Shown here one piece after another: positions 1 to 8,213 of a stretch of DNA of 23,394 bases. The notes under the pieces were generated by a model. That model had not been told where the DNA came from, did not search any database, and was given only the letters and a program-made list of their open reading frames with translations. Each line of letters begins with the position of its first letter. Position 1 is the first letter of the stretch. The position numbers and the translations under genes are program-made. This DNA comes from RECO01 sp050485385 (GTDB taxonomy: Bacteria; Pseudomonadota; Alphaproteobacteria; Geminicoccales; Geminicoccaceae): assembly GCA_050485385.1 (NCBI GenBank), contig JBJHBG010000077.1:1-23394 (forward strand), given 5' to 3'.

Positions 1-1332
1 GTCGAAGCCCTGGGCCAGCGCCTTCGAGGCCGGCAGCCCCTTGGCGGTCTCCTCGCGGATGCGGCTGAAGATGAGGATGTTGGCGTCCACCGCGATGCCG
101 AGGCAGAGGATGATGCCGGCGATGCCCGGCAGGGTGAGCGTGGCCCCGAGCAGGCCGAGAGCGGCGAGGGTCAAGACGACGTTCAGCCCCAGCACCATCG
201 AGGCGGCGAGACCCCAGACGCCGTAGAGCCCAGTCATCATGGCGACGACGACGCCGAGGCCGACGGCGCCCGCGACCAGGCCGGCGCGGATCGAATCCGC
301 CCCGAGGGCGGCGCCGACCGTGCGTTCCTCGATCACCTGGAGCGACGCGGGCAAGGCGCCGGAGTTGAGCAGCACCGCCAGCGTCTGCGCCTCCGCCGCG
401 GTGAAGTCGCCGGTGATCTCACCCTGACCGCCGGTAATCGGCTCGCGGATCACGGGTGCCGTCAGCACCTGGCCGTCGAGCACGACGGCGAATTGCCGAC
501 CGACATTGGCGGTGGTGATCTCGGCGAATGCCACCGCCCCCGCGGCGTCGAAGCGGAAGGCCACGGCCGGGCGGTGGGTGGTCGGCTCGAAGGTGGCGGC
601 GGCGCTCGTCAGATGGTCGCCCTCGAGCGCCACCCGCTCCGCGACGGCGATGCGGCCGCCGTCGCGCAACGGCAGCACGACGTAGCCGGGGCGGGCCTCG
701 GTGGCGCCTTCGTCGACCAGGTGGAAGGTCATCCGCGCCGTCGAGCCCAGGAGGGCGCGCAACTGGCCGGGGTTCTCGACCCCCGGCAATTGGACCAGGA
801 TGCGATCGGCGCCGACCCGGCTGATCGACGGCTCGGCGACGCCGATCTGGTCGATGCGATGGCGGATCACCTCCAGGCTCTTGGCCGCGGCCTCGCTCGC
901 CGCGCGCTCCAACGCCGCGCCGTCGCGGGCGACGTCGAGCCGTTCGCCGACACGGGCGACGGTGAGGGCGACGCCGTCCGGGCGATCGTGGGCCAGGGTC
1001 TGCAACGCGGCATCGATCTCGGACGTGAACGGCAGCGAGAAGCCGTTCCCTTCGGCCCGGAGTTCGGAGCGGCGGTGCCCCTGGTCGTGCAACAGGTCCT
1101 GGAGGTCGGTCCGCAGCGCCTTGACGGCGTTGGCCTCCAGTTCCTGCCGGTCGACGGCGAGGAGGAGATGGGCGCCGCCCTGGAGATCGAGCCCGAGGGC
1201 GACGGTGGTCTCGGTGAGGGCTTGGGGCAGCTGCGCCCGCACCTCGGGGGGTACCAAGTTCGGCAGGGCGATGGCCACGCCGAGGAGTACGAGGATGGCA
1301 TAGGTCGCAAGCACCCAGCGGGGTCTGCGCAT
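1..1332 (-). CDS. secD: Protein translocase subunit SecD (C-terminus cut by window edge)
   Basis: SecD is the inner-membrane subunit that, with SecF, uses proton motive force to help proteins leave the SecYEG channel on the periplasmic side. The frame is open from an ATG at 1332 to base 1 (444 codons), so the last membrane helices lie outside the window. Visible are an N-terminal membrane segment (about residues 7-24), the LGLDLQGG motif that follows it in SecD, the periplasmic P1 part with RHRIDQIGVAEPSI and ILVQLPGV, the second head part with TAPVIREPITGG, and the membrane core with GIAVDANILIFSRIREE, the family signature for proton-driven movement. The start is supported by an AAAGGA ribosome site 7 bases upstream. 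It lies 41 bp after the small protein at 1374 and is probably cotranscribed with the upstream genes. No yajC precedes it, unlike the common yajC-secD-secF order. Identification is firm. Confidence 0.96.
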   Translation of the reverse strand, partial: MRRPRWVLATYAILVLLGVAIALPNLVPPEVRAQLPQALTETTVALGLDLQGGAHLLLAVDRQELEANAVKALRTDLQDLLHDQGHRRSELRAEGNGFSLPFTSEIDAALQTLAHDRPDGVALTVARVGERLDVARDGAALERAASEAAAKSLEVIRHRIDQIGVAEPSISRVGADRILVQLPGVENPGQLRALLGSTARMTFHLVDEGATEARPGYVVLPLRDGGRIAVAERVALEGDHLTSAAATFEPTTHRPAVAFRFDAAGAVAFAEITTANVGRQFAVVLDGQVLTAPVIREPITGGQGEITGDFTAAEAQTLAVLLNSGALPASLQVIEERTVGAALGADSIRAGLVAGAVGLGVVVAMMTGLYGVWGLAASMVLGLNVVLTLAALGLLGATLTLPGIAGIILCLGIAVDANILIFSRIREETAKGLPASKALAQGFD

Positions 1333-1373
1333 GGGGAAGTCCTTTCGTCAGCGGTCCGGAGGCAATGGCAGCG

Positions 1374-1709
1374 TCAGGCGACGGCTGCGGGCGGACCTCG
1401 GACGGGCGGGACGACGGACGGATGGGGAACCGGGGCGGGCGCGGTTCTCGGGCCGAGTGCCCAAGCGCTGCCGGCCGGTACGGGCAGCGCTGCCGGCGAT
1501 GGCAGGGCCGCGTCCAGGCCATCGGCGGGCGAGGGAGCGAGGCCGCGGGCCGACGGCGGCAGGACGGCCACCTGCCAAGCCGCGTCGACCGCCGCATGGT
1601 CCGTACCGGCGCCGGCCGACACACCCGACAGTGGCGGCAGGCCCAGGAAGATGAGGCCGAGGACGAAGCCGAGGGGGGCGAGCAGCCGGGCTCGATGATG
1701 GCGCGTCAT
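1374..1709 (-). CDS. Small hypothetical protein with N-terminal signal/membrane segment
   Basis: A 111-residue protein I do not recognise. It begins with basic residues (MTRHHRARLL) and a hydrophobic stretch (about residues 8-32) ending in a VSA-type signal peptidase site, then a low-complexity alanine- and proline-rich tail with no motif I know. The main argument that it is real is its position: its ATG (1709-1707) overlaps the TGA stop of the antiporter gene in an ATGA, and it ends 41 bp before secD on the same strand, so translation is probably coupled to the antiporter. It may be a secreted or membrane-anchored envelope protein. The biased composition means a spurious reading frame cannot be excluded. 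Confidence 0.55.
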   Translation of the reverse strand: MTRHHRARLLAPLGFVLGLIFLGLPPLSGVSAGAGTDHAAVDAAWQVAVLPPSARGLAPSPADGLDAALPSPAALPVPAGSAWALGPRTAPAPVPHPSVVPPVRGPPAAVA

Positions 1710-2623
1710 CCGCGGGCCGCCACGACATAGGCCGTGTAGGCGACGAGCAGCGCGAGGCCGGCGCCACGCCCGATGCGGGGCCGCAGCAGGAGGAGTGCGG
1801 TGAGGACGGCCGAGACCGCGATCATGATCGGCAGGTCGAAGGTGAGGAAGCGGGTGGCCACCGGGATCGGTGCAATCAACGCCGTCGCTCCCAGGATGCC
1901 GAGGACGTTGAAGATGTTGGAGCCGACGACGTTGCCGATGGCAATCTCGGACTGGCGGCGGAAGGCGGCGATCAGGGAGGTGGCGAGTTCGGGCAGGGAG
2001 GTGCCCACCGCCACCACCGTGAGGCCGATGAAGGCTTCCGAGATGTTGAGGCTGCGCGCGATGCCGACGGCACCGTCGACCATGAAGCGTGCTCCCAGCA
2101 TCAGGCCCGCGAGTCCGACCGTCAACCAGACGAGGGCGTGGCCGAGCTTCATGACCGGCGCGGGGTCGGTCGACGCCTCGCCGTCAGCGGGTGCGAGATA
2201 GGCCCAGAGAACGTAGGCGACGAGGCCGACCAGCAGGACCGCACCGGCGCCGCGCCCCAGGCTGCCGAGCCAGAAGAGCGGGATCAGGACGACGGCCGCG
2301 GCCAGCATCGCGGCGGTATCGCGCGGCAAGGTCGCGCCGGCCACCCGGATCGGCCGGACGAGCGCCGCCAAGCCGACGATCAACAGTATGTTGGCGATGT
2401 TCGAGCCGACGACGTTGCCGAGGGCGATGTCGGGCGCGTTGCGCAGGGCGGCATCCACCGAGACCAGCAGCTCCGGCGTGGAGGTGCCGAAGCCGACGAC
2501 GGTGAGACCGATCAGCAAGGGCGGGACGGCGAGCCGGCGCGCGATACCGACCGCGCCGCGGACGAGCGACTCGCCGCCGGCGAACAGCGCTACGAGCCCG
2601 ACGAGCAGCAGCACCGCGTTCAT
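1706..2623 (-). CDS. Calcium/sodium antiporter, CaCA family (YrbG-like)
   Basis: This 305-residue integral membrane protein belongs to the cation/Ca2+ exchanger superfamily, which moves Ca2+ (or K+) out against Na+ or H+. Both alpha repeats that form the ion site are present. The first has GFGTSTPELLVS (about residues 44-55) followed by GNVVGSNIANIL (69-80). The second repeats the pattern as VAVGTSLPELATS followed by GNVVGSNIFNVLGI. The acidic residue in each TPEL/LPEL motif is the expected ion ligand. About ten hydrophobic segments cover the chain, and the length fits bacterial YrbG-type proteins. It starts 31 bp after the opgH stop and its own stop overlaps the next ATG, so it is likely part of the same operon. 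Whether the ion is Ca2+ cannot be read from sequence. Confidence 0.93.
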   Translation of the reverse strand: MNAVLLLVGLVALFAGGESLVRGAVGIARRLAVPPLLIGLTVVGFGTSTPELLVSVDAALRNAPDIALGNVVGSNIANILLIVGLAALVRPIRVAGATLPRDTAAMLAAAVVLIPLFWLGSLGRGAGAVLLVGLVAYVLWAYLAPADGEASTDPAPVMKLGHALVWLTVGLAGLMLGARFMVDGAVGIARSLNISEAFIGLTVVAVGTSLPELATSLIAAFRRQSEIAIGNVVGSNIFNVLGILGATALIAPIPVATRFLTFDLPIMIAVSAVLTALLLLRPRIGRGAGLALLVAYTAYVVAARG

Positions 2624-2654
2624 GGCCGTCCGCCGTGTGGGATGCGCACCGAGG

Positions 2655-4796
2655 TCATGGCGCCGACGCCGTCATGCGAGCCGTCGGCAATGCCTCGTCC
2701 AGCGCCGGAAGGACGCGCCGCGCCCAGCGCTCCAGGAGGTCCGCGTCGGCAAGCAGGGCGAGGCGCTCCTCCCGGTCCAGCCAGGCCAGCGCCTGTTCGG
2801 GACTGGAGGCGGCGTCGACCTTGGCCCGCGCGGTGATCGCCGCCAGCATCGCTCCTTGGCCGGGAGCGGGGTCGAGCGTGGCGACGTGCGCGGCGCGGAG
2901 ATCCGGCCGGCCGACCAGATCCGCAAGTTCGCCGCAGGTATCGGCGGCGAGGCGCACGGCGGTGTCGTCGGCACGCTGGGCCAGGGCCGCGGCGAGCCGG
3001 TCGCGGGCACGGGGCAACAGGCTATGGCGTTCGAGCCAGTCGGCCGCCGCCGCAGCGCCGCTCACGCGCTCCAGGACCGGCGCCAGGAGCAGGCCGAGCA
3101 GTACCGGCAGGAACCAGCCGAGCAGCGCCGGCTGCACCGAGCCGAGGGCCACGGCGAGGCCGAGACCCAGCAGCACGGCCCCGATCCGCCGCCGCAGCGC
3201 TTCCGACCACGAGACGAGGGCGCCACGCCGCGCCTGCGCCGCCCAGCCGCTGTCGTGACCGAGCAGGATGTCCAAAAGCTGCCGGCTCTGGCTGAGCATG
3301 GTCAGCGGGGCGAGCAGCGTCGAGAGGACGAGTTCGCCGAGTGCCGCCACCAGCGTCGGTCCGGCCCCACCGCAACGGTCGCGGGCGGGCGGATCGGCCA
3401 GGGTGCGGACCAGCCCGATCAGCTTCGGTGTCAGCAAGAGGAGGATGGAACCGGCGAACAGCCAGCCCATGCGAACCGCATCGAACCGCGGCCAGGCGGG
3501 GAACAGCTGGTAGGCGGCCGGGAAATATTCCGGGCGGACGAGCTGCGCCTGGACCGTCAACACGAGGCCCATACCGAGCATCGACAGCCACAGCGGCGAG
3601 GCCAGGTAGGAGAGGATGCCGAGGGTCAGATGCGCCCGGCTGGGCCAGGCGAGGCCCTTGGCGCCGACGACGCGGGCGTGCTGGAGGTTGCCCTGCGCCC
3701 AGCGTCGATCGCGCACGCTGGCGGCGGCGAGCGAGGGCGGCCCGCCCTCGAAGCTGCCGCCCAGGTCCGGGTCCATGCGCACCCGCCAGCCGGCGCGCCG
3801 CAAGAGCGCGGCCTCGACGAAGTCGTGGCTGGAGATGGCGCCGCCGAAGGGCGGCTTGCCAGGGAGTGTGGGCAAGCCCGCGGCAGCGGCGAAGGCGCGG
3901 GTCCGCAACAGCGCGTTGTGGCCCCAGTAATTCCCGTCCTGGCCCTGCCATGCGGCGACGCCCTGGGCCACGGTCCGGCCGTAGAGCGTGGAGGCCACGT
4001 CCTGCAGCCGTGCATAGAGCGTCTCGCCGCCGTGCAGCACCGGGGCGGTCTGCAACAGCGCCAGCTTCGGGTCGGCCTGCATGCGCCGCACCATGGCCAC
4101 CACCGTCGCCGGCGCCATCACGCTGTCGGCATCGAGGACGAGGCAGAAGTCGTAGCGCGCCCCCCAGCGCTCGACGAAGTCCTGCACGTTGCCGGCCTTG
4201 CGGCCGACGTTGTCCGTCCGGCGGCGATACCACACCGCCATGCGCCCGCCGAGTTCCCGGCGCAGCGCCTGGAACGCGGTGGTCTCCCGCAGCCAGCCCT
4301 CGGGGCTGCGCGTGTCGGACAAGAGGAACAGCTCGAACCGGTCGCCGTGGCCGAGGCCAGCGAGGCCGTCACCGAGCACTGCGAGCGTGGCAGCGGTGGC
4401 CGCTGCATCCTCCTCGTAGATCGGCATCACGATCGCGGTGCGGGCGGTGAGCGGGGCTGCGTGGTGCACGCGCGGCCGCCGCGGCGGCAGGAGCACGCCG
4501 GCAAGCGCCGAGGTGGCGGCGAAGGCGATCCAGCCGAAGGTCAGGACGAACAGCACCGCCCAGGCCTCCTGCAACCACGTCGCACTGGTCCCGGCGAAGG
4601 CGCGGTGCAGTTGATCGGCCGCGACCAGCGTGAGGACCAGGGCACCGCCGAAGGCGACCAGCCGCGCCAGCCGCGTCCGCAGACGCGGCGGGTCGGCCGG
4701 GGCCACAGGTGCCCGGTCGAGATTCTGCGGCTTCATGGGCAGCGGTGCCGGCGGCGGCACCGGTCCGCTCCATCGTTGGTGGATCAGCGTGTCCAT
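2655..4796 (-). CDS. opgH: Glucans biosynthesis glucosyltransferase OpgH (MdoH)
   Basis: OpgH is the inner-membrane family 2 glycosyltransferase that polymerises UDP-glucose into the beta-1,2-glucan backbone of osmoregulated periplasmic glucans. The 713-residue protein has two N-terminal membrane segments (about 45-65 and 78-103), a cytoplasmic GT2 domain (about 118-375) with MPIYEED, D161 (SDTRSPEGW), the DAD motif at 222-224, SHDFVEAAL near 325 and the RRWAQGN motif near 364, then several further membrane segments. It is somewhat shorter than the E. coli protein, mostly at the N-terminus. The chosen ATG at 4796 overlaps the end of the upstream opgG gene by 13 bp, consistent with translational coupling. 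An internal Met at residue 21 is an alternative start but has no better ribosome site. Family assignment is firm. Confidence 0.96.
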   Translation of the reverse strand: MDTLIHQRWSGPVPPPAPLPMKPQNLDRAPVAPADPPRLRTRLARLVAFGGALVLTLVAADQLHRAFAGTSATWLQEAWAVLFVLTFGWIAFAATSALAGVLLPPRRPRVHHAAPLTARTAIVMPIYEEDAAATAATLAVLGDGLAGLGHGDRFELFLLSDTRSPEGWLRETTAFQALRRELGGRMAVWYRRRTDNVGRKAGNVQDFVERWGARYDFCLVLDADSVMAPATVVAMVRRMQADPKLALLQTAPVLHGGETLYARLQDVASTLYGRTVAQGVAAWQGQDGNYWGHNALLRTRAFAAAAGLPTLPGKPPFGGAISSHDFVEAALLRRAGWRVRMDPDLGGSFEGGPPSLAAASVRDRRWAQGNLQHARVVGAKGLAWPSRAHLTLGILSYLASPLWLSMLGMGLVLTVQAQLVRPEYFPAAYQLFPAWPRFDAVRMGWLFAGSILLLLTPKLIGLVRTLADPPARDRCGGAGPTLVAALGELVLSTLLAPLTMLSQSRQLLDILLGHDSGWAAQARRGALVSWSEALRRRIGAVLLGLGLAVALGSVQPALLGWFLPVLLGLLLAPVLERVSGAAAAADWLERHSLLPRARDRLAAALAQRADDTAVRLAADTCGELADLVGRPDLRAAHVATLDPAPGQGAMLAAITARAKVDAASSPEQALAWLDREERLALLADADLLERWARRVLPALDEALPTARMTASAP

Positions 4797-6268
4797 CGGT
4801 AGAGCCAGGTTTCCGAGGCGACCGTTCCAGACGCCTCCAGCTCGAGGGAGAGTTCGGCGTCGCCGTCAGGCGGTGGCGCGAGGTCGAGGACGACCCGAAT
4901 CGAAGCCACATCATCCGGGAGCGGCACGAGTTGAACCCCGAGCAACGCACCAGGACTTACCGAGGCCCGTGGTGCGAGATCGGTCGCGGTGCCATCTCGG
5001 GCGGGTTCGAAGTCGACGACGAACCGACGCGCGTCGGCGGCGACCGGGCTGCGTCCGGTGCGCGTCGCCCGCACGCGCGCCAGCGGTGTCGCATCCGGTG
5101 CGGCGTCGCCCCAGTAGAGGACGTAGGCGAAGCGCGCTGGCAGGCCCGCCGGCAGGGGCGCGGCCGGTCGCCAGAACGCCACCACGTTGTCGTTGGTTTC
5201 GGCGCGGGAGGGAATTTCGACCAGCATCACCCCGCCCGGCCCCCAGGGCGAGGTCGGGGCCACCCAGACCGAGGGCCGCTGCTCGAACCTTGCCTCGACG
5301 TCGCCGAAATGGGCGAAGTCGCGCGGCCGCTGGACGAGGCCGAAGCCCGCCGGATCGGTGTCGACGAAATAGGCGAGTTCGAGGTCGCGGGGATTGGTCA
5401 GGGGCCGCCACAGCCGCTTGCCTTGCCCGGTCAGCATCTGCAGGCCGGAACTGTGATGCACCGCACCCCGCAGGTCGTCGAACGCGGCCCCCTCGCCGTC
5501 GCCGAACAGGAACATCGAGGTCAGCGGCGCGATCCCGACCGTCTCCAGGTCGAGGCGCGGGAACAGCACCGCCTCGACCTCCAGCGCGGTCTCGGCGCCG
5601 GGCTCGATGCGGAAGGCGAAGGCGCCCGCGACCGACGGGCTGTCGAGCAGGCCGTGCACCTCCATGCTGGTGGCGCCGGCGGCCGGACGGTGGAGCCAGA
5701 AGTCGGTAAAGGCGGGAAACTCCTCGCCGCCCGGCTCCCCGGTGGCGACGGCGAGCCCCCGCGCCAGCACGCCGAAGCGCTGGTCGCGGCCCACCGCGCG
5801 GAAATAACTCGCACCCTGGAAGACCACCGCCCGGTCGTCGCGGTCCGGGCGATGCAGGGGGTAGCGGATGGCGATGCCCGTAAACGCCGCCTCAGAGCCG
5901 GCTGACGCGAGCCCGAAGTCGGCGGCATCGAACGCCAGCGTGCGGACCGTGCCATCCTCGACCAGATGCAGGGCAACCGCGTCGTCGAACACGAGGCCGG
6001 GCGGCAGCGGCTCCAGGGTGAAGCGGCGGCCCTCGCCGTCCCAGATGCGGCGCTCCGGCATCCAGGCGAGCGCGTGGTAGGCAGCGTAGTCGAGATCGGC
6101 GAAGGGCGGCTCCAGGCGCTGCTTGCGCGCGGCGAAACCGGCCGCGGCCCGCGCCTCGGCCAAGGCGATGACGTCGGCGAATCCGAAGCCCGCGGCGGCG
6201 CCTGCGCGTGGCACCAGGGCGAGGGCTGCAGCCCCGCGCAGCAGGGAACGGCGGTCGAGCCCGATCAT
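4784..6268 (-). CDS. opgG: Periplasmic glucan biosynthesis protein, OpgG/OpgD family (copy 2, next to opgH)
   Basis: OpgG/OpgD proteins (MdoG family, also classed as GH186) act in the periplasm on the beta-1,2-glucan made by OpgH, shaping its branching or chain length. This 494-residue protein starts at 6268; the same frame is open further upstream but that part is only a shadow of the neighbouring gene. The N-terminus MIGLDRRSLLRG is a twin-arginine signal (R6, R7) with a hydrophobic stretch ending near AGAAA, as in OpgD rather than Sec-exported OpgG. Family motifs visible include FQGASYFRA, GIAPLTSMFLFG, the RPLTNPRDLE block, and EQRPSVWV followed by GPGGVMLVEIP. Its ATG overlaps the TGA of the preceding paralog (ATGA) and its 3' end overlaps opgH by 13 bp. 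Whether it is functionally OpgG or OpgD cannot be decided here. Confidence 0.93.
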   Translation of the reverse strand: MIGLDRRSLLRGAAALALVPRAGAAAGFGFADVIALAEARAAAGFAARKQRLEPPFADLDYAAYHALAWMPERRIWDGEGRRFTLEPLPPGLVFDDAVALHLVEDGTVRTLAFDAADFGLASAGSEAAFTGIAIRYPLHRPDRDDRAVVFQGASYFRAVGRDQRFGVLARGLAVATGEPGGEEFPAFTDFWLHRPAAGATSMEVHGLLDSPSVAGAFAFRIEPGAETALEVEAVLFPRLDLETVGIAPLTSMFLFGDGEGAAFDDLRGAVHHSSGLQMLTGQGKRLWRPLTNPRDLELAYFVDTDPAGFGLVQRPRDFAHFGDVEARFEQRPSVWVAPTSPWGPGGVMLVEIPSRAETNDNVVAFWRPAAPLPAGLPARFAYVLYWGDAAPDATPLARVRATRTGRSPVAADARRFVVDFEPARDGTATDLAPRASVSPGALLGVQLVPLPDDVASIRVVLDLAPPPDGDAELSLELEASGTVASETWLYRWTR

Positions 6269-7821
6269 CGTACCGGCAACGCCTCCGCCTCGGCCAGACC
6301 GATCCAGGTCTCGCTCAGCGCCGCCTCGCCGTGACGCAGGTGGACGCGCAGGTCGATCGGTGCGGTCGCCGCGCCGTCGAGATCGAAGATCACCCGCCAG
6401 ACGTCCTGGCCGACGAGGCGATGTGCCGAGGGCCGAACGATCCGCCCGCCGCTGGCCTCGATCGCTGGCGCCACTCGGGCATCCGCCGACAGGTCGGCCA
6501 ACGGCCCGCCAGCGAAATCGATCACATATTTCAGCACCCCCGGCGGAACCGGCTGGCCCGGAATGCCGCCCTGGCCGATGCGCGTGGCCGTGACGCGCGC
6601 AAGGTCGGGCGGCGGGTCGGTTGCCAACCAGTCGACGGTGTAGGCGAGTGCCAGTTCCTCGCCGACCGGCGGCAACTCCGCCGGCAGCCAATAGGCGACG
6701 ACGTTGTCGAAGGTCTCGTCGTGGGTCGGGATCTCGACCAGTTGCACCGCACCGGGCCCCCAGTCGTCCTCCGGCGTGACCCAGGCCGAAGGGCGGCGGT
6801 CGTAGAATACGCCGTCGTCCTGATAGTGCGCGAAGGCGCGATCGCGCTGGCTGAGGCCGAAGCCGCGCGGGCCGTGGTCGAAGAAGCTCGACGTCGTCAC
6901 GCGACGAGGGTTGCGCAGCGGCCGCCAGATGCGCTCGCCGGCGCCGGTCCAGATCGCCAGGCCGTCGCTGTCGTGCACCTCGGGGCGCCAGTCGAGGGCG
7001 GTCGCCCGGTTGCCCTCGCCGTACCAGAACATCGACGTCAGGGGGGCAATGCCGAGCCGTTCGACCGGGCGGCGCAGGAACAGCCGCGTGTCGACCGAAA
7101 GCCGCTGGCCGCCGTCGTCCAAGTGTGCGCAGCCGATCCGATAGGCGCCCGTCACGCTGGGGCCGTCGAGCAGGGCGTGGACGACCGCGGTTTCGCCCAC
7201 GCGCTCGCCGCCGCCGATCCAGAAGGCGGTGAAGCGCGGGAACTCCTCCGGCCGATCCAAGCCGGTGTCGATCGCCAGCCCGCGGGCAGAGAGGCCGTAT
7301 TGGCGGTCCGGCCCGTCGGCGCGGAAGTAGCTCGCGCCGAGGAACACCAGCCAGTCGGGGCCGTGGTCCGGCCGCATCAGCCGAAAGCCGGCATAGCCCG
7401 CATCCGCCGGCAACGCCTTGGCCGGGCTCGCCGCCGGCATGGCGAAGGCTTCGGGCGTGTAGGCCAATTCGCGTGCCCAGCCATCCTCGACCAGGTGGAT
7501 GGCGACGGGGTCGCGGGCGTAGCGGCCGAGGTGGAAGAGCTGCACCGGTGTGGAGTCGGGTGGCAGCAGCGGGGCCGCCTCTTCGCGAAAGCGGATGCGC
7601 CAATGGGCGTCGTAGTCGATGGCATCGAGCACCGCGGCCGGCGCCTGTGCTGCGGACCGGAACGCCGTCTTGGCCTGCGCCCGGGCCCGCGCCACGAGGT
7701 CGGTGAAATCGAACGGCCGCGCCGTCCCGAGCGGCAGAACCTCGGCCGCGGCCGGCAGCCCGCCCGCACCGAGCGCCAGGAGGCTGCAACCCTTCAGAAC
7801 AAAGGCCCTGCGGGCGACCAT
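6265..7821 (-). CDS. opgG: Periplasmic glucan biosynthesis protein, OpgG/OpgD family (copy 1)
   Basis: This 518-residue paralog of the following gene is first in the opg operon. The ATG at 7821 is preferred over an upstream one at 7869, because it places MVARRAFVLKG, a twin-arginine-type signal (R4, R5), at the N-terminus and has a GAGGA ribosome site about ten bases upstream. Family blocks align with the second copy: FLGASYFRADGPDRQYG, GIAPLTSMFWYG, the RPLRNPRRV block, YDRRPSAWV and GPGAVQLVEIP. The tandem pair is clearly diverged rather than a recent duplication. One copy may act as OpgG and the other as OpgD, or both may trim glucan during export. Cell location is inferred to be periplasmic via the Tat pathway. 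Its stop overlaps the next ATG, implying coupled translation. Confidence 0.92.
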   Translation of the reverse strand: MVARRAFVLKGCSLLALGAGGLPAAAEVLPLGTARPFDFTDLVARARAQAKTAFRSAAQAPAAVLDAIDYDAHWRIRFREEAAPLLPPDSTPVQLFHLGRYARDPVAIHLVEDGWARELAYTPEAFAMPAASPAKALPADAGYAGFRLMRPDHGPDWLVFLGASYFRADGPDRQYGLSARGLAIDTGLDRPEEFPRFTAFWIGGGERVGETAVVHALLDGPSVTGAYRIGCAHLDDGGQRLSVDTRLFLRRPVERLGIAPLTSMFWYGEGNRATALDWRPEVHDSDGLAIWTGAGERIWRPLRNPRRVTTSSFFDHGPRGFGLSQRDRAFAHYQDDGVFYDRRPSAWVTPEDDWGPGAVQLVEIPTHDETFDNVVAYWLPAELPPVGEELALAYTVDWLATDPPPDLARVTATRIGQGGIPGQPVPPGVLKYVIDFAGGPLADLSADARVAPAIEASGGRIVRPSAHRLVGQDVWRVIFDLDGAATAPIDLRVHLRHGEAALSETWIGLAEAEALPVR

Positions 7822-8213
7822 GGCGCCCGATCCTCGATGCTGGGAGCAAGGTCCGGTGGCGTCCAGCACTACCGCACATCGAACCGCTCACAGTATGCTG
7901 CAACGCGACAGGTCACCGTTACGGCGTCGTTGCGGCCACGGCCATGCAGCCGCGCAGGTTGAAGTGAGCGAGCGTCGCGGAGGTTGCCGTTTGCGTTTTG
8001 CCGAGGACCGGATGACGCGGTTCGATCGGTCGCGACCCGGCAAGGATGCGGGCGTGGGGGGCGGCGCGTTGGCGGCGCGCGGCAGGCGGGGCCGGCGTCT
8101 GAACGTCGCCAGGGGACGAACCCGCGGGACGTGACCGTCTCGCATGGACATGGCCTTCCGGCTCCACGCCGCGCTGTGCGGTGGCATGAGGACGTCGAGT
8201 CCGGCGCAACGCT
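7822..8213. other. Intergenic region upstream of the opg operon
   Basis: About 390 bp separate the opg operon start from the end of murQ, both on the minus strand. I see no convincing coding region. It should hold the opg promoter and the murQ transcription end. A CATACT hexamer on the minus strand near 7893-7898 could serve as a -10 box but has no good -35 partner, so I do not call it. No U-tract terminator is visible. Confidence 0.5.

Noticed and set aside
2388..4802. An 804-codon plus-strand open frame opposite opgH
   Set aside because: It is antisense shadow of opgH; OpgH motifs are unambiguous on the minus strand.
4784..7903. A 1039-codon minus-strand open frame spanning both opgG copies
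   Set aside because: Only the part from 6268 down encodes the OpgG/OpgD protein. The upstream half is an out-of-frame shadow of the first paralog, without motifs.
7866..7920. Possible sigma-70 promoter for the opg operon on the minus strand
   Set aside because: A CATACT -10-like box exists but no acceptable -35 at 16-18 bp; chance occurrence is likely.
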